From NCBI GenBank assembly GCA_902728285.1, contig CACVBU010000363.1:62001-126000 (forward strand): a stretch of 64,000 nt of DNA, in the 5' to 3' direction. How positions within the stretch are numbered: position 1 is the stretch's first letter; each line of letters opens with the position of its first letter. Below the pieces are notes generated by a model. It had not been told where the DNA came from, searched no databases, and was given only the letters and a program-made list of their open reading frames with translations. Positions 1 to 12,500 of the stretch are shown here, piece after piece. The translations under genes and the position numbers were made by a program. Source of the stretch: Clytia hemisphaerica (lineage: Eukaryota; Cnidaria; Hydrozoa; Leptothecata; Clytiidae).

Positions 1-511
1 CCAAATTTTGACTTACAAGTGTCTAATAATTTTAGAGAGTGTCACATTCTAATTTCGATATTCTTATGACACAGGCTCTCAACTTTGGCAAGCTATTTTT
101 TTCAAGTCATAAGAAAAATTATTGGAGTGACAAAAGGGATTCAAAAGTATACACGCAGTTGAAATTCTGCATTTCAGAGTTGAAAATGTTGATATAATAT
201 ATTGCAAACTCGTGAAAAAATTTGAAAATAATTTTTTTGTGCATTAGGAGTAATGTTCAAGCTCGATCAATCATTTTACCTAAACAATTCAAAGAAATAA
301 AATTACGACGGATTATTGTCGGATTTTTTATAGCAATTTTGAACTACAGGCGGCAACGAAGCTCGCTTCAAAGAGACAATAAAAGATAGATGTCCAGTCG
401 TTTATATGTTCATGCTATTACTAATGTAATGGAGTTAGGATTTTATCAAGAACAAAAGCCCACTCAAAAAATTATTTTCCCTCAATAAACACCAATGAAA
501 AAAATTTATAC

Positions 512-3500
512 CTTGATGGTTTTCAGCACATAGAATGGACGAATCAGGCGGTTTCATTGCAGAATCTTGGTCGTTGATTGATTTGAAGAATTGATAGAAG
601 TAATAATACATCACGGCTTCTGTTGATGGGGAAAAAGAATTGGTATAGAGACTTGGAAGTTCGGTAAAGCTTGCGGGAGCACTTAAGGCCGGTCTCCACT
701 TTCGCGCGATATGAGCGAAAACTTTTTGACGTTTTTGTAACGCCATTGGTCGGTTGAAAAATGAAGCAAAATTGACGTAACGGATGAAAAAAAGTAGAAC
801 TTCCTTCAACTTTTTTTTGTTCGCGCGAAACTTTTTTATGACGTAATCTTTTCTTCATCCTAAAAACGTTAAGAAACAAACTGTCGCCCATTTCGCGTGA
901 AAGTGGAGACCGGCCTTTATGCTGAACTTTCCAGCGTAACTAACAAAAGAGAAATAGAATTTCTATGGCACTAATTGCTCTGCAAGTAGCACAATTTTTG
1001 TTTGACCACATTTTTTTTGCGCCCACCCTGTAATGTGATTGGAGACATGCGATATTCTTACAGTTTGTCTCCATAGCTTTTAATTTCAGCGAAGGCTAAG
1101 CTGTGGTGCTCTTGGTAACTAAATTACAAAATCAGATAATGAAATCAAAAAATTGAGCCTCATACACAGTGACGAAATTTTCTATCAGTCCAAGAATATT
1201 ACTCACCCAAAAGTATTTCAAGCCCTCTTATGCTTTTGGAATATTTTGGGTGTACGGCACTGAGTATAACAACTGTCAGGGGGCTAACACTATCACTGTA
1301 GCACAAACCTTGTTCAGAGAGCAGCTGTGTAATCAAAAGTACAATTCCTGATTTGATCTTTTCATCTGTTTCCTTTTCATAAAGCCATTTGATATTCACC
1401 ACAAAACGTTTGATCACGCTCTGCACCATTTCAAAAGTTTGCAATATCTCTTGATTCTCCAAATCCTCTGAAGGGTTGACGTAAAAGAATAGAATCTCCA
1501 ATAGTAACAGGATTTGATCTAATTTGATGACATTGCATTGTTGTACTCGATGAAGCAATTGCATTGTGGTATTGAAACACATTTTCAACATAAGTTCATC
1601 GTCATTATTTGCACGGCAAATGTTCGGATAAATAATCTCATCCACAATTCTTTGCGCGTGCCCATTTTCTTCTGTAGAAAACTATAAAAAAGAAAAACAT
1701 GTTGGTTACTCTATGTCAACCCACTCCCCATACTGAAAAATTTAAGGGGCGGGGAATTAAACTGAGATACTCCTGTGATTTATGGGAATAATGCCTTGGA
1801 CCATTTGAACATGGTAGGAATTGAACCAAGACCACCCCTTATTTATGAAAATTTTGTAATGGACCATTTGGCCATCATTCCCGAAGCAGAATAGCCCATC
1901 CTTCAAATCACACCATAGTATAATAAAGCCGCGGCTTTCTTATACTATGATCACACAGTGTAAATTGTATACACTATGTCTAATTATTCTCGAGATGAGA
2001 CTCAGGGCCGGATAATCTGAGTATACCGAAAATTTGAAAAATAAGATGCATTATTAGAAGTGATTTAATCTCATTGTTAAGCACAAATTGAATGCAACAT
2101 AAGCTTGTTGACAAAAATCCCAAAAGATACTACCGCGTCTCACCGAGACAGGACTTTTACTAAATGTGAAAAAATGTATTATGAAATCTATGAAATGGAC
2201 AAAGTTTTGTGCCGCAGTCTAAAATTTTAGCTATTTTAAATTCGCTGTGACCAAAAATTAACCCTAAATAACCAAATAAGCCCCATTTTAGTTTGAATAA
2301 ATGTAGGTGGCCCCTGACCTAAAGCTATTCCTAGGTACCAGTTGTTGTTTAACCTTTTAGCCCCCCCTGCAGCCAAGGGGGGGGGGCCGTGAAGCTACAT
2401 TTTTTTATAAGAACATCCAAAATTTTTGAAGCCTTCGGATGCTCTTAGCTTTTCGAGTTTTAAGCCTCATATAATGTTCTTAGCATGCTCTTATTTTCAC
2501 CATTTTGTGAGTATTTTATCCATTTTCCTAGGAAATCGGGTGTTTCAAAGTCTGCAAAGCCTTAAAATGTTCTTAACTTGTTTTTAACATTTTGGACATC
2601 GAAGCCTTATGCTCTTATATAGTTTGTTCTTATAAAAAACGTGTACCTTACCTTAGCTGTAGAATAAAGTAGTTGAGCTAAAACATCTTCAGAATCTTCT
2701 CGTTGACCAATATCTTCATTGTGTTGAATAAACATTTTCTGAACTGCATCCAACATGTTGAGTGGTTCATTATTTTTGTTGACAAAACTAGTATTCAACA
2801 TAGTTGGAAAGACATGGAAAAGCTAAAAACAAGAATACAGTCGACTATCTCTAATTCGATTTTCAAGGAACGAAGAATCTTTTTCGAATAAGAGAAAGAA
2901 AAGAAAATGAGAAAAGACCCTCTACGGCAATGAATTTTGAAATTAGCCGTAGATACTGGGTCTGTGTACAGACAAGGTTGTGGACGGAAAAGTTTGTCGT
3001 TTTTTATGAAATTTGTCGTTCTTTTTGTCTATTTTTAGTAAATGTAGGATTCTTCAGATAAGCCCCCTCTTTTGCGAGAAAAAATAATCACATCCGTAAG
3101 AGTTAATTTATACCTTTTCCAAAATGGTAGCTTTCATGTGACCATTAAAGATTCTCGATAGAAGTTGATCGCAAACATGAGATGGATAGAAAAAGAAATA
3201 TGTCGATAATTTGTACATTAAATCTTCGTCTTTTTCCGTCACTTTGTTCAACACTTCATTTAAGTCGCCTTTGAACTGATCACGTGAGTAAAATGCAGAA
3301 CAGTTCGGTAAAATTGATACTTGTTGTTTGTAAAGATCTCTGCACTGGGTCAACAGCTCGTTGATTTGTGACCACGATAGATAATCGAGACAATATAATA
3401 AAACCTGGTAAAGTAAATAAAAGAAATAACTCGCTTAATATATCAAAAGACATCACTCTAACTACCAACATGGATTTATTATAGAGACTCTGGATAAACA

Positions 3501-6500
3501 TCGAATGAAACGGTGGAGAGCGAAGTATTGTCTTTTTATTGTTTCAGAAAACAATCGATGTAAGGCTTTGTCCGCAAAGGACAACTGTCATGGCGGCTCG
3601 AAGGAGTCTGATTTTGAAAAATGATTAATACTCTTTTTTCTAAAAAGTTCTCTAACTTTTTCTGATCGTACTTTTGCTGGCTAAAAGTTTGAAAATAAAT
3701 GTTAGAATACCAAGCGAATACATTTATGAAATCTGATGTGAGAAAAACATCATCAGACGAGTAAAATCAAACAAAATGCTTATAATGACACGAAATTTTG
3801 AATTGGGAATATCTTTCCAATATTTCTCCGAGAAGAGCTGAGATTGATATATATTAGACGTGAGTCTCATAGCTCCACTGTGGTATGAAAATCTTTTAGT
3901 GGCACGGTGGCTTTTTTGAGGTTGAAGTTTAAAAATTTCTGGTGTCAATATTCAATTTCTTATACATAGCATGTTTTTGCATCTTTCTCGAAACTTAAAA
4001 CGTCTTAACGACGTATAATTAGTAATTAAGTAGATGAGTTTGAATCTCGGAGGAGAACTTAAAGTCTCATTTGGGAATTGGATAAGTGTATTTTGATGAG
4101 AAAGGCAATTAAAATGCTACGAAAAATCATTTAATGGTGGATGGATGGTGAACAATAAAGTCATTACTGCGGACAAGGCTTGTACATGAGAAATTGGCAA
4201 AATTCAGCTCGTTGTTTTCCAGTGTCTATAATAATTCCATGCTACAAATAGTCAGATAGTTTTTGATTTCAAATGTATAAGTGTATACACCCAACTATGA
4301 AAAAAATACCAATCTGAACTTTTTTATTCGGGCGGGGAAAAAAACCGGGGCGATATGGGTTGCGGCGCTCTTAGGTCCAAAACTACCGGTACATATGACC
4401 GAAAAAATTGATTCATCTCATAAAATGCAAGTGGCATGGGTTAATAGCCCCTACTTTAATTAATTGTAGCTACAAAACTGCTAAAACCGGGAATTACACT
4501 TAATCGGTCATATCTCCAGAACCCAGGTACTTTAGAAGACTTTGGACATGAAACCATTTAAATATCTTAAGGTATATCTATGTCATAAGACACCTTCTTT
4601 ATTTTGTTAATAATTTTCAAAAAATAAATTTTTAAGCAAAAAAAGCATATATTTTTTGAAAGCCCATGAAATTTTCTAAATGATGGTGGTCATTGAAATT
4701 TTATTTAGTATATACTGAAAAAGTGTAATTATTAAAAGACCAAATTTGGACCTTTTTACATTCAAAAGGGATGATTTCACCCATAGCTTTGAGCTATCGA
4801 GCTCATTCATTCCCTTTTTTATACGATCCAGAGAAGGTTGGTCTAAAAAACTGTCTTAGGATTTTTTTTCTAATTGGTCGGTTCAGCGACTTATTCAATA
4901 AAACATAAAAAAATCCGGAAAAGTACTTTAATTTTCTCTTTTATTCTACTAAATTGCAAATTAAACAAGCTAGATACTGAATGGACCTACCTGATGATGA
5001 AAATTAGATAGCAATGCGAGGAGAAAAATGAAAAAAATCAGTCAGAAAATATAGCGTTTAGCGAAGATGCATAACGCAATAAATCCATCATTGTAAACCA
5101 ATTATAAGGAAAAAGTCCAATGAAAATCCAGAAAAACGGCGATTTCCGGCAAAAAAAAATTTCTCAAAAATCGGACTCGGCCATGTTTTGGGAATTGTTA
5201 ATACGCATCTTTGAGCAAAAAAATAAGAAAAAAATAATGATAAAATCTCGAGAAAATGCCAAAAAACCAGTTTTTCCAGCATATTTCCGGCATTTTCGGC
5301 CGAAAAATTTTTTTTTTCGAAAATCGGGCTCCGTCACTTTACAGGAATCATCATTTTGCATCATTGTGCCAAAAAAAACAGAAAAAAGTAATGAGCCAAT
5401 CCCGAGAAGAGCTGGTAACAGACGAACGAACGGACGGACGAACATGGGTTAATTTAAAGGACCCCCACACCCCCACCGGGGTACCCGGAGGTAGGTCCAA
5501 AAATAATGAGGCTATGAGAAGGAAAATCCTAAGACGAATTTTTTTTAGACCAGACTTCAGGGAATACATTAAAAAAAGAATGAAGTCGGCAGCTCAAAGC
5601 TATGTGTGACTTTCAGTCTTTTGAAGTTACCATGGTGTGGCAAAATCTGATTTTTTTCTACAGTGATTTGAAATTTTGAGAGAGATAATTGGCTGTTTGA
5701 TTAGTAATTGCGGAGACATTGATTTTCAAAAGGCGCGAAAAGAAGTTCTAATGTTTCTTTTTGTCTTACGCAAATAGCCAATTATAAGTTCAAATCTCTT
5801 CTAAATTTAAAACGCTAATATCTCGGGAACTAATTAAGATTTTAATTTAAAGAAAAAACAACAAAGTTTTATTTCAAAATTGAGCAAAAGCTTCTCGATT
5901 AAAAATCATCTTCAGTGCTCTATACATACAAGCAATGTTAAAAAATGCTAAATGTTAAAAATATAGTTGCTCCATTTATGTTTTGCCATGGAATGACTAA
6001 ATCATATAAATATTTTTGAAAAAAATTCAATTCAAAATTTAAACTTAAATTTTTTTTTAGCTTTTTTTTTGGGTTCCCCTGGAATGGTATTCTGAAATTA
6101 TTATCCATTCACTCCAGAGCCCATCCAAATGCTAGCAACCTCCAACCTACTATTCTTAGATTTTTTTTAATTGTTCACATCCCCTGTAATTAGTCAGCCC
6201 AGGTGACTCTTCAAATCGGTTTGACGATTTTTTTCCCGCTGGTCGTCGTCGTTAAGACTTTAAGTTTTAATTCCGATTTCGGATTATTTTCGGGAAACAG
6301 GATTTCGGAATTACTTAGCGCGCGAAAATAATTTTTTCTTAGTGAGATAAAATAGGACGAGAAAAACACATAACATAAAAAGACGCGTATAATTAAGAAT
6401 AAGAAAAAAAGGAAAAAGATTCTTTTTTGCGTCATATTCAATAGTTAATAAAAGATACTTTTGCATTGTAAATAAAGAAAGAGAACTAATTATAGAGAAA

Positions 6501-9500
6501 GTGAGTATTAAAGAAATTACTTTTCTTTGAATAATGTTAAGTTGTATACTACTTGTAGAAATTCTTCTATTTGGGTCTTTTATTTTATTGTCATGACAAG
6601 ACACCCGTCGAGTGTTTTTTATAATCTGATATCTCTGATATTGAATAAAAATGAGTAAACGACTGGACCACAAAAAATCGCGCTTTTTTCTGAGGCAGTT
6701 TGAAAAGAGAAACTAAAACAAGCTTTCATTGGCTAATTCATCAACTGTCATTTTGAGGAGCGAAATTCAAATTCAATACAGCAATGGTATTAATTTGTTT
6801 CACCGACTTCTGCTTTGGACGGATCCCACTATGCACCACTACTTTTTCGTCTGAACGTTTCAAGCAAATAGAGACGCTCTTTCAAGCTTTTCAGATTTTA
6901 ACAAAGCTAGATTTCTTATTTGTACTTCTAAGCCTTCTAAGCCTTCTGGGCTGACTTTCCAGCGCAGCTGGTTTATTGTTTTTTATTTTTGTGGAAAATC
7001 TTTTGTAATTCAAAAGTTATATGATGAAAAATATAAAATTTCTACTTCACATCTATTGTTTCATTTTCAAAAAAAATTAAAACGCATGCGTAAATTTTTA
7101 AACTGCTGGTCATTATTATCTGCAAAACACTAAAAGGAATGAATAATTCATTATACGGTGTCATTTTCGGTCGTTGTAGATGGTGAAATTTGTCGTTCTT
7201 TTTGAAATTTGTCGGTCTTTTTTAATGGTGCGAAAAAAAGTTAGGTAAGGCGTTGAATATTCTTGTATGATTTAGCAGGTTCGTTGGTTTTTCCTTATCC
7301 GTTTAGTCTTTCTTTTGTTGACAGTTGGCGACACTATAATGAATTTTCTTCCAGAAAGTTATTTGAAATTGTGTTTGTTGGTTCGCAGTTGAAGTCACCA
7401 ATCAACATACATCGCTCAAAATTAGAATAAAAATCTAATTAAATTAGATTATAATTGGAAAAAAAGAGATCTGGAACTAGAATGTCAATTTGTGGTTACC
7501 ATTTTGAAATTTTTGGCCAGAGTAGCAGTTCCTTTAGCATTAAGGTGCAGTTTGCTCCGGTTAAGAAGAAATTTTCCAATATTTAAATTGTCGGAAAATT
7601 AACGGAATCAAAAGCTAGTTCTGAAGCAAGAAAAAAAAAATCGCGGAGGAGATTTGAAGGGTCACCGGGGCTGACCAATAATGAGTATAAAAAGAACTTT
7701 AACCCACACATAATTAATTCCAAGGGTTTTAATAAAAAACAACAAGGAAATATGTTTAAATATTAATAATGTCCGTTTTTATTTACTATTCCGAAAAGAT
7801 TGTCAATAAGAACTGACAGTTAAATTGGGCCATTCCATTTTATGACCATGCAGGGGGGTGGACGAACATTTTCAGGGGGTAATCCGAGAAGAATTTCTAG
7901 GGGGTCTAAAGAAGTATTTTTTCATTTTCCAGGAGGTAAAAAGCTATTCTTGAATTTCCAGGGGGTGAACGACTGATTTTAGTTCGTCCACCCTCACTTT
8001 CAGACATAAAAATAATTTTTTCCAAGGGTTCTTTTGCAAATTTTGCCATTTTCCAGGGGTATCTACACTTTTCCGAGAAATTTGTTTTCACTTGAAAAGG
8101 TTTGTCCACCCCCCTGTATGGAAATTTTATGGAACAGCCCATTTTGGGAAATTGAAATCACCAGCTCATTACGTAAGAGATTATTCAAGAATATGAGAGA
8201 ATATGAGAGAGGAGAAATTGAATTATAGCCTAGTGATTATAAACTCTTGACACTTGACTGCAAGGCTTTTGTATATGTCTAGTCTACCACCATACTATAA
8301 ACCAGCCGTGTCTAGTTAATACGCAAAAAAAAACATATAAAGATATACACCATCATCAAAAGTGTTATCAGTTTCAAAAAAAACTTAATGAAAACATGGA
8401 AAAAAAGAGATCCGAATTTCTTATAATATGGCTCATCATTTTCCTACAATTCGATTTGACAATCTCTGTAAAAGCTCAATTCGATATCATTGGTTTATTT
8501 ACCATAACAAATTGTACTGTGGGTGAAGAATATTTATGCCAGAACGCAGAAATCAACGCTTATGGTATCGTGGATAGGATTCTCAATAGTCGTGCACATC
8601 GAGGCTACAGACTTGGGTATTGTTTTATTGATACCAAAAATTCGAAGCACTTTGTGACAGAGACAGTCTTACAAAGTGTAGAACGAAGAGAAATCAGCGA
8701 CGATGCTTATTTTACTCGATCCATGGATTTCAAGGTGCCATCGAAAACCCAGTTATTGTTTTTAACCCTCATGTCTTATGAGATGACACGTCTTGTCAGT
8801 TATCTACTGTACATTGAAGATGCGATTTTGATGTCTTTAACTTTTCAAAGAATGATACCATCACTCCTAGTTGAGAAACCAACTTTCCTTTATAGTCATG
8901 AAGGTAGCTACAGTATGAGTAAGCAAAAAAATGTCCAAGAGATGCTAGACGATGGAGAGATTAGCTACTTAGCTATATTATATTCCAAAGAATATGAACA
9001 AGATGATGAAATCGTTTTGAGAGATTGTAAAGAGCGACCTGAATCAGCTTTCTGTTTCTTTTTGGAACTAGATAGCGAAAAACACGAGAAATGCTACAAG
9101 GAAATTATGATTAATCCACATAATTCAACACAGATGAACCAAACATTAAACACAATATATAAAGACCCATATCTACGCTTCATGATTTTCTACGGCCCAT
9201 GGGTATCTTTGAAAAGGGTCGAAAAACATCCACTTCTGCTAGATTGGAAATTTTCATCAAGCAATAGTCAATTCTTTATTATACCGTTTGAAAGAGCTCC
9301 CACGCAGGAAACAATGCAGCTAACGGTCAAATATAATGATCTTAATGAATTTCCAGGAGGTGTCACAATAAAAGAGTTTCTGAAACATCTGAGAGACTTG
9401 AAGGAAGACATTACGAACCCTGAAAATCCGACAATAATGAATGCTCTTAAAGATAGCGGGATTATAGACGAGTTTATTGACAAATATAGTGTGGTGTTAC

Positions 9501-12500
9501 AAAAGATTTTACCAAACATCACAAAAGGTTAGTTAAATCGATTAGAAACAATATAGGCTATTCGATAAAAAAATTGTACCCACTATGACGAGGAGTGACC
9601 CCTGATGAATAGTTTTGCGTCAAAAGCAACACAAAATTGTAAAAAATATTGTCTCCCTATAGTGCCATCCGCGAAATCAAGTCCCATGAAATCTTAAAAT
9701 TTCACGGATGAGCTAAACCACGAAATTTAATCTCTCGAAAATCTTATCCCATTAAAGTATAACTTAATTTTTTCCATAACTTATCAACTGAGCATATTGT
9801 CCATCAGCTCAGTAGACTTTGTTAACAATTTTCGATTACTAGAACTCAACATAGCTCGGGCTTCGAACTATAGAGAGGGATGGTTCATAATTTCGTTTCG
9901 CATACGAAGCATATAAGTTTGCAAGGTGCTTTTTTAATGCTCCTTGAAAGAAAGCGAGATTTCAATGGTAGAATGGGTGTTTTGGAGTAAAATGAAATTT
10001 TATAAAGTCTATGCAGTTTGAATATATTAATATGTCCATTATGGTCTTTACACATAGGGTCCGAGGTGACTTACCAAGATTGGATGAGGGTACCTTCATA
10101 TTTTCGAGAATTGATCTCAGATGAAGTTGTTAAGAACACAGAGGCTATAAAACAGATGATCATTAGCTACAAAGAGGCGTAAGTAGATACAATTCTATGG
10201 TACTCATGTAAAGAGTTGTGCACATGTAAAATTTGCGTTGCTGGCAAAAAAGTGGTCTGGACAAATAAATATGCACCATTGCAATGTCTCCTAACATAAT
10301 ATCACGGACCCGATAGCTGATTGCTGATTAGTTTTTCAAATGACGTATTGACTTACGATGTTTACCACCAAACATCTGTTAGATCTACACGTTCTTTCTT
10401 TTGAACAAACTATATAAGGATAGAGACTCTGATGGCTAGAATATTTAGAATAAGTTTAAAACATTTTAAGGCTTTGAAGACTCTAAAAACGCCCTATTTC
10501 TTAAGAAATTATACAAAAATACCCAGAAAATAAGAACATTTTTAGGCCTAAAATTTAAAAATTTTACATATTTATAAAAAAAAGTGTACGATGTTAGGGT
10601 TGCTACGATCCTGGACAGAACTGTTTGTCCACCCCCCCTCCCCCAATATCAATGTTGATGGTGAGTCTTGTGAAAGTGCAAAAATTCAACTTCAACATTG
10701 ATTTTGGGAGAGAGGGGGGGGGCTTGCCGGTGGAAAAGGGTTATTGGACACCAGTTTTGACCACGATTATATGTGTATTTACACTTCATCATTTTTAGCT
10801 CATATCCTGATGAGAAATCATGGGAGAATGTGAAAGAAGATCTTTACAACAATCCAACACGTGTTCGAAAACAAACAGAACCACTTTGTCAAAACACCAA
10901 ACCCGTTTGTGGAGCAGGCCGCTATCTCCACCACGGAGTCTATTCACAATCACCATGGATACGAAATTATGGTTGGCATTGCCGTTCGTGTGGTGAAAAC
11001 ATGTTTAAAGACAAAACAGGGGATACAGATTGTAAGCCCTGTCATTACCCACTCATAACAAATGCTTTAAAAACAATCTGCTTTGACCCATACACCAGTT
11101 TCTTTTTATCACTCAATGAACCATTGAGCTATAGCCTCTTCATTACCTCCGTCATATCATTAGCATTCATTATCTCCACAATGTTGATCTTTGTGAGAAA
11201 CCGTGATACACCGATAGTAAAAAACGCAAACAGACCAATGACTGCACTTCAGTTGACCTCGCATCTAGTCCTAAGTACACTTTCCATCTACTTGATTATA
11301 ATACCGCCCAATGCTGGACAATGTTTTCTCACTCCGATCATTGCAGGACTCTCCCTCACCACAGCTGTTTCAATCAATTTGGCCAAAACACAAAAAGTCT
11401 ACACAATCTTCCAAAAGAAAACGCACCGACATTCAGCTGGTCAAAGGCGTTTTTTAGGCCTTTTAGACTGGTTAGTGGTCAGTGTTCTACTCAGCGTCGA
11501 CGCTTTTATTTTGATTATCTCATATTCCGATTTGAATCCCGAAATCCAGTATCAGTATAAAGATTCCGATTATACTAAAGTGGTAACATGTAACAATGAT
11601 ACACATATTATTATTCAATTGTTCTACGTGCTACTCATCATATTAACCAATGCGATTCAAGCGATCAGGTCACGTGGTCTTCCCTCATATTTCAAGGAGA
11701 CAACGCATGTTATTTACTCCTCCTTTATATCAAGCGTTTTACTACTCACCGCCACTGGAATTTATTTTGCACAGAAAGGTCTGGTAACCAAAGACATGAT
11801 TTTGGTGCTGAGCATACAGACCCTGAACATTTTGAACTTCATGTTAGTCTACAGCTATAAGTTATATATTATAATGTTGAAACCGCGTAAAAATACGGCA
11901 GCAGCTTTCAGCCAGAAACGAAAAGAAGCATTCGAGATGAAGTTTTCCCGCACTTCGACAGATGTTTCAAATACTACTCTATCATCGAATAATGCGAAGG
12001 AAGCTTCTCAAAAGAAAGATATGATGGCAAACAAGTTTGAAAAGAAGGCTCGGAAAAAAGTCCAGTCAAATAGCAATGAAATGCTCTCTAAAGAAACCTG
12101 AAGATGAAGGCAAAGATCAATGCGCTTATTTTGTGAGAAGTTAAAACAGTTCTACCACTGATCTACAATTAACAAAGAAATGAAAGATAGATAGAGTGGC
12201 TATCTTTACGTGGATAGCCAAATAATCTATGACTTTTAAGCAGTCTGTGGAATGTTTTTACGAGGTCACGGACGGTCAGCTGGATCGGCTAAAAACTGAA
12301 CGGAATATTGGAAGGAACGAGGATTCGAATAACAAAACCCTGGTGTGTGGCGCTGACGCTTTAACCGCTCGGCCATCGGCCCTTAATGATTGAAATGGTA
12401 TATTCAACCTTCCTCTAAACTATAATTTATCCTTTAAACTAATGTAAATTCAACCGTGCACAGTTTACTGATATAGTGGAGTCTCCATAACTCGAACACG

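Larger units (their letters stand above)
3405..7826. other. Intron sequence with repeats, no gene seen
   Basis: Left part of the 9.5-kb intron of the helical-repeat gene. Apart from the inverted-repeat element at about 4.7-5.7 kb, it is AT-rich and without convincing exons. Open frames at 5.1-5.6 kb and 6.2-6.7 kb lie in repeats or low-complexity sequence. Confidence 0.5.

Noticed and set aside
435-891. Two long minus-strand frames (115 and 124 aa)
   Set aside because: Both run through the MITE at 686-916; only the portion from the host exon (939-512 outside the MITE) looks coding.
5120-5609. Open frames of 93-117 aa on both strands
   Set aside because: They lie in a CCGG-rich non-coding transposon copy and recur in its other copies with different frames.
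12298-12387. Functional tRNA-Ser/Leu gene
   Set aside because: The T and acceptor stems are not complementary.
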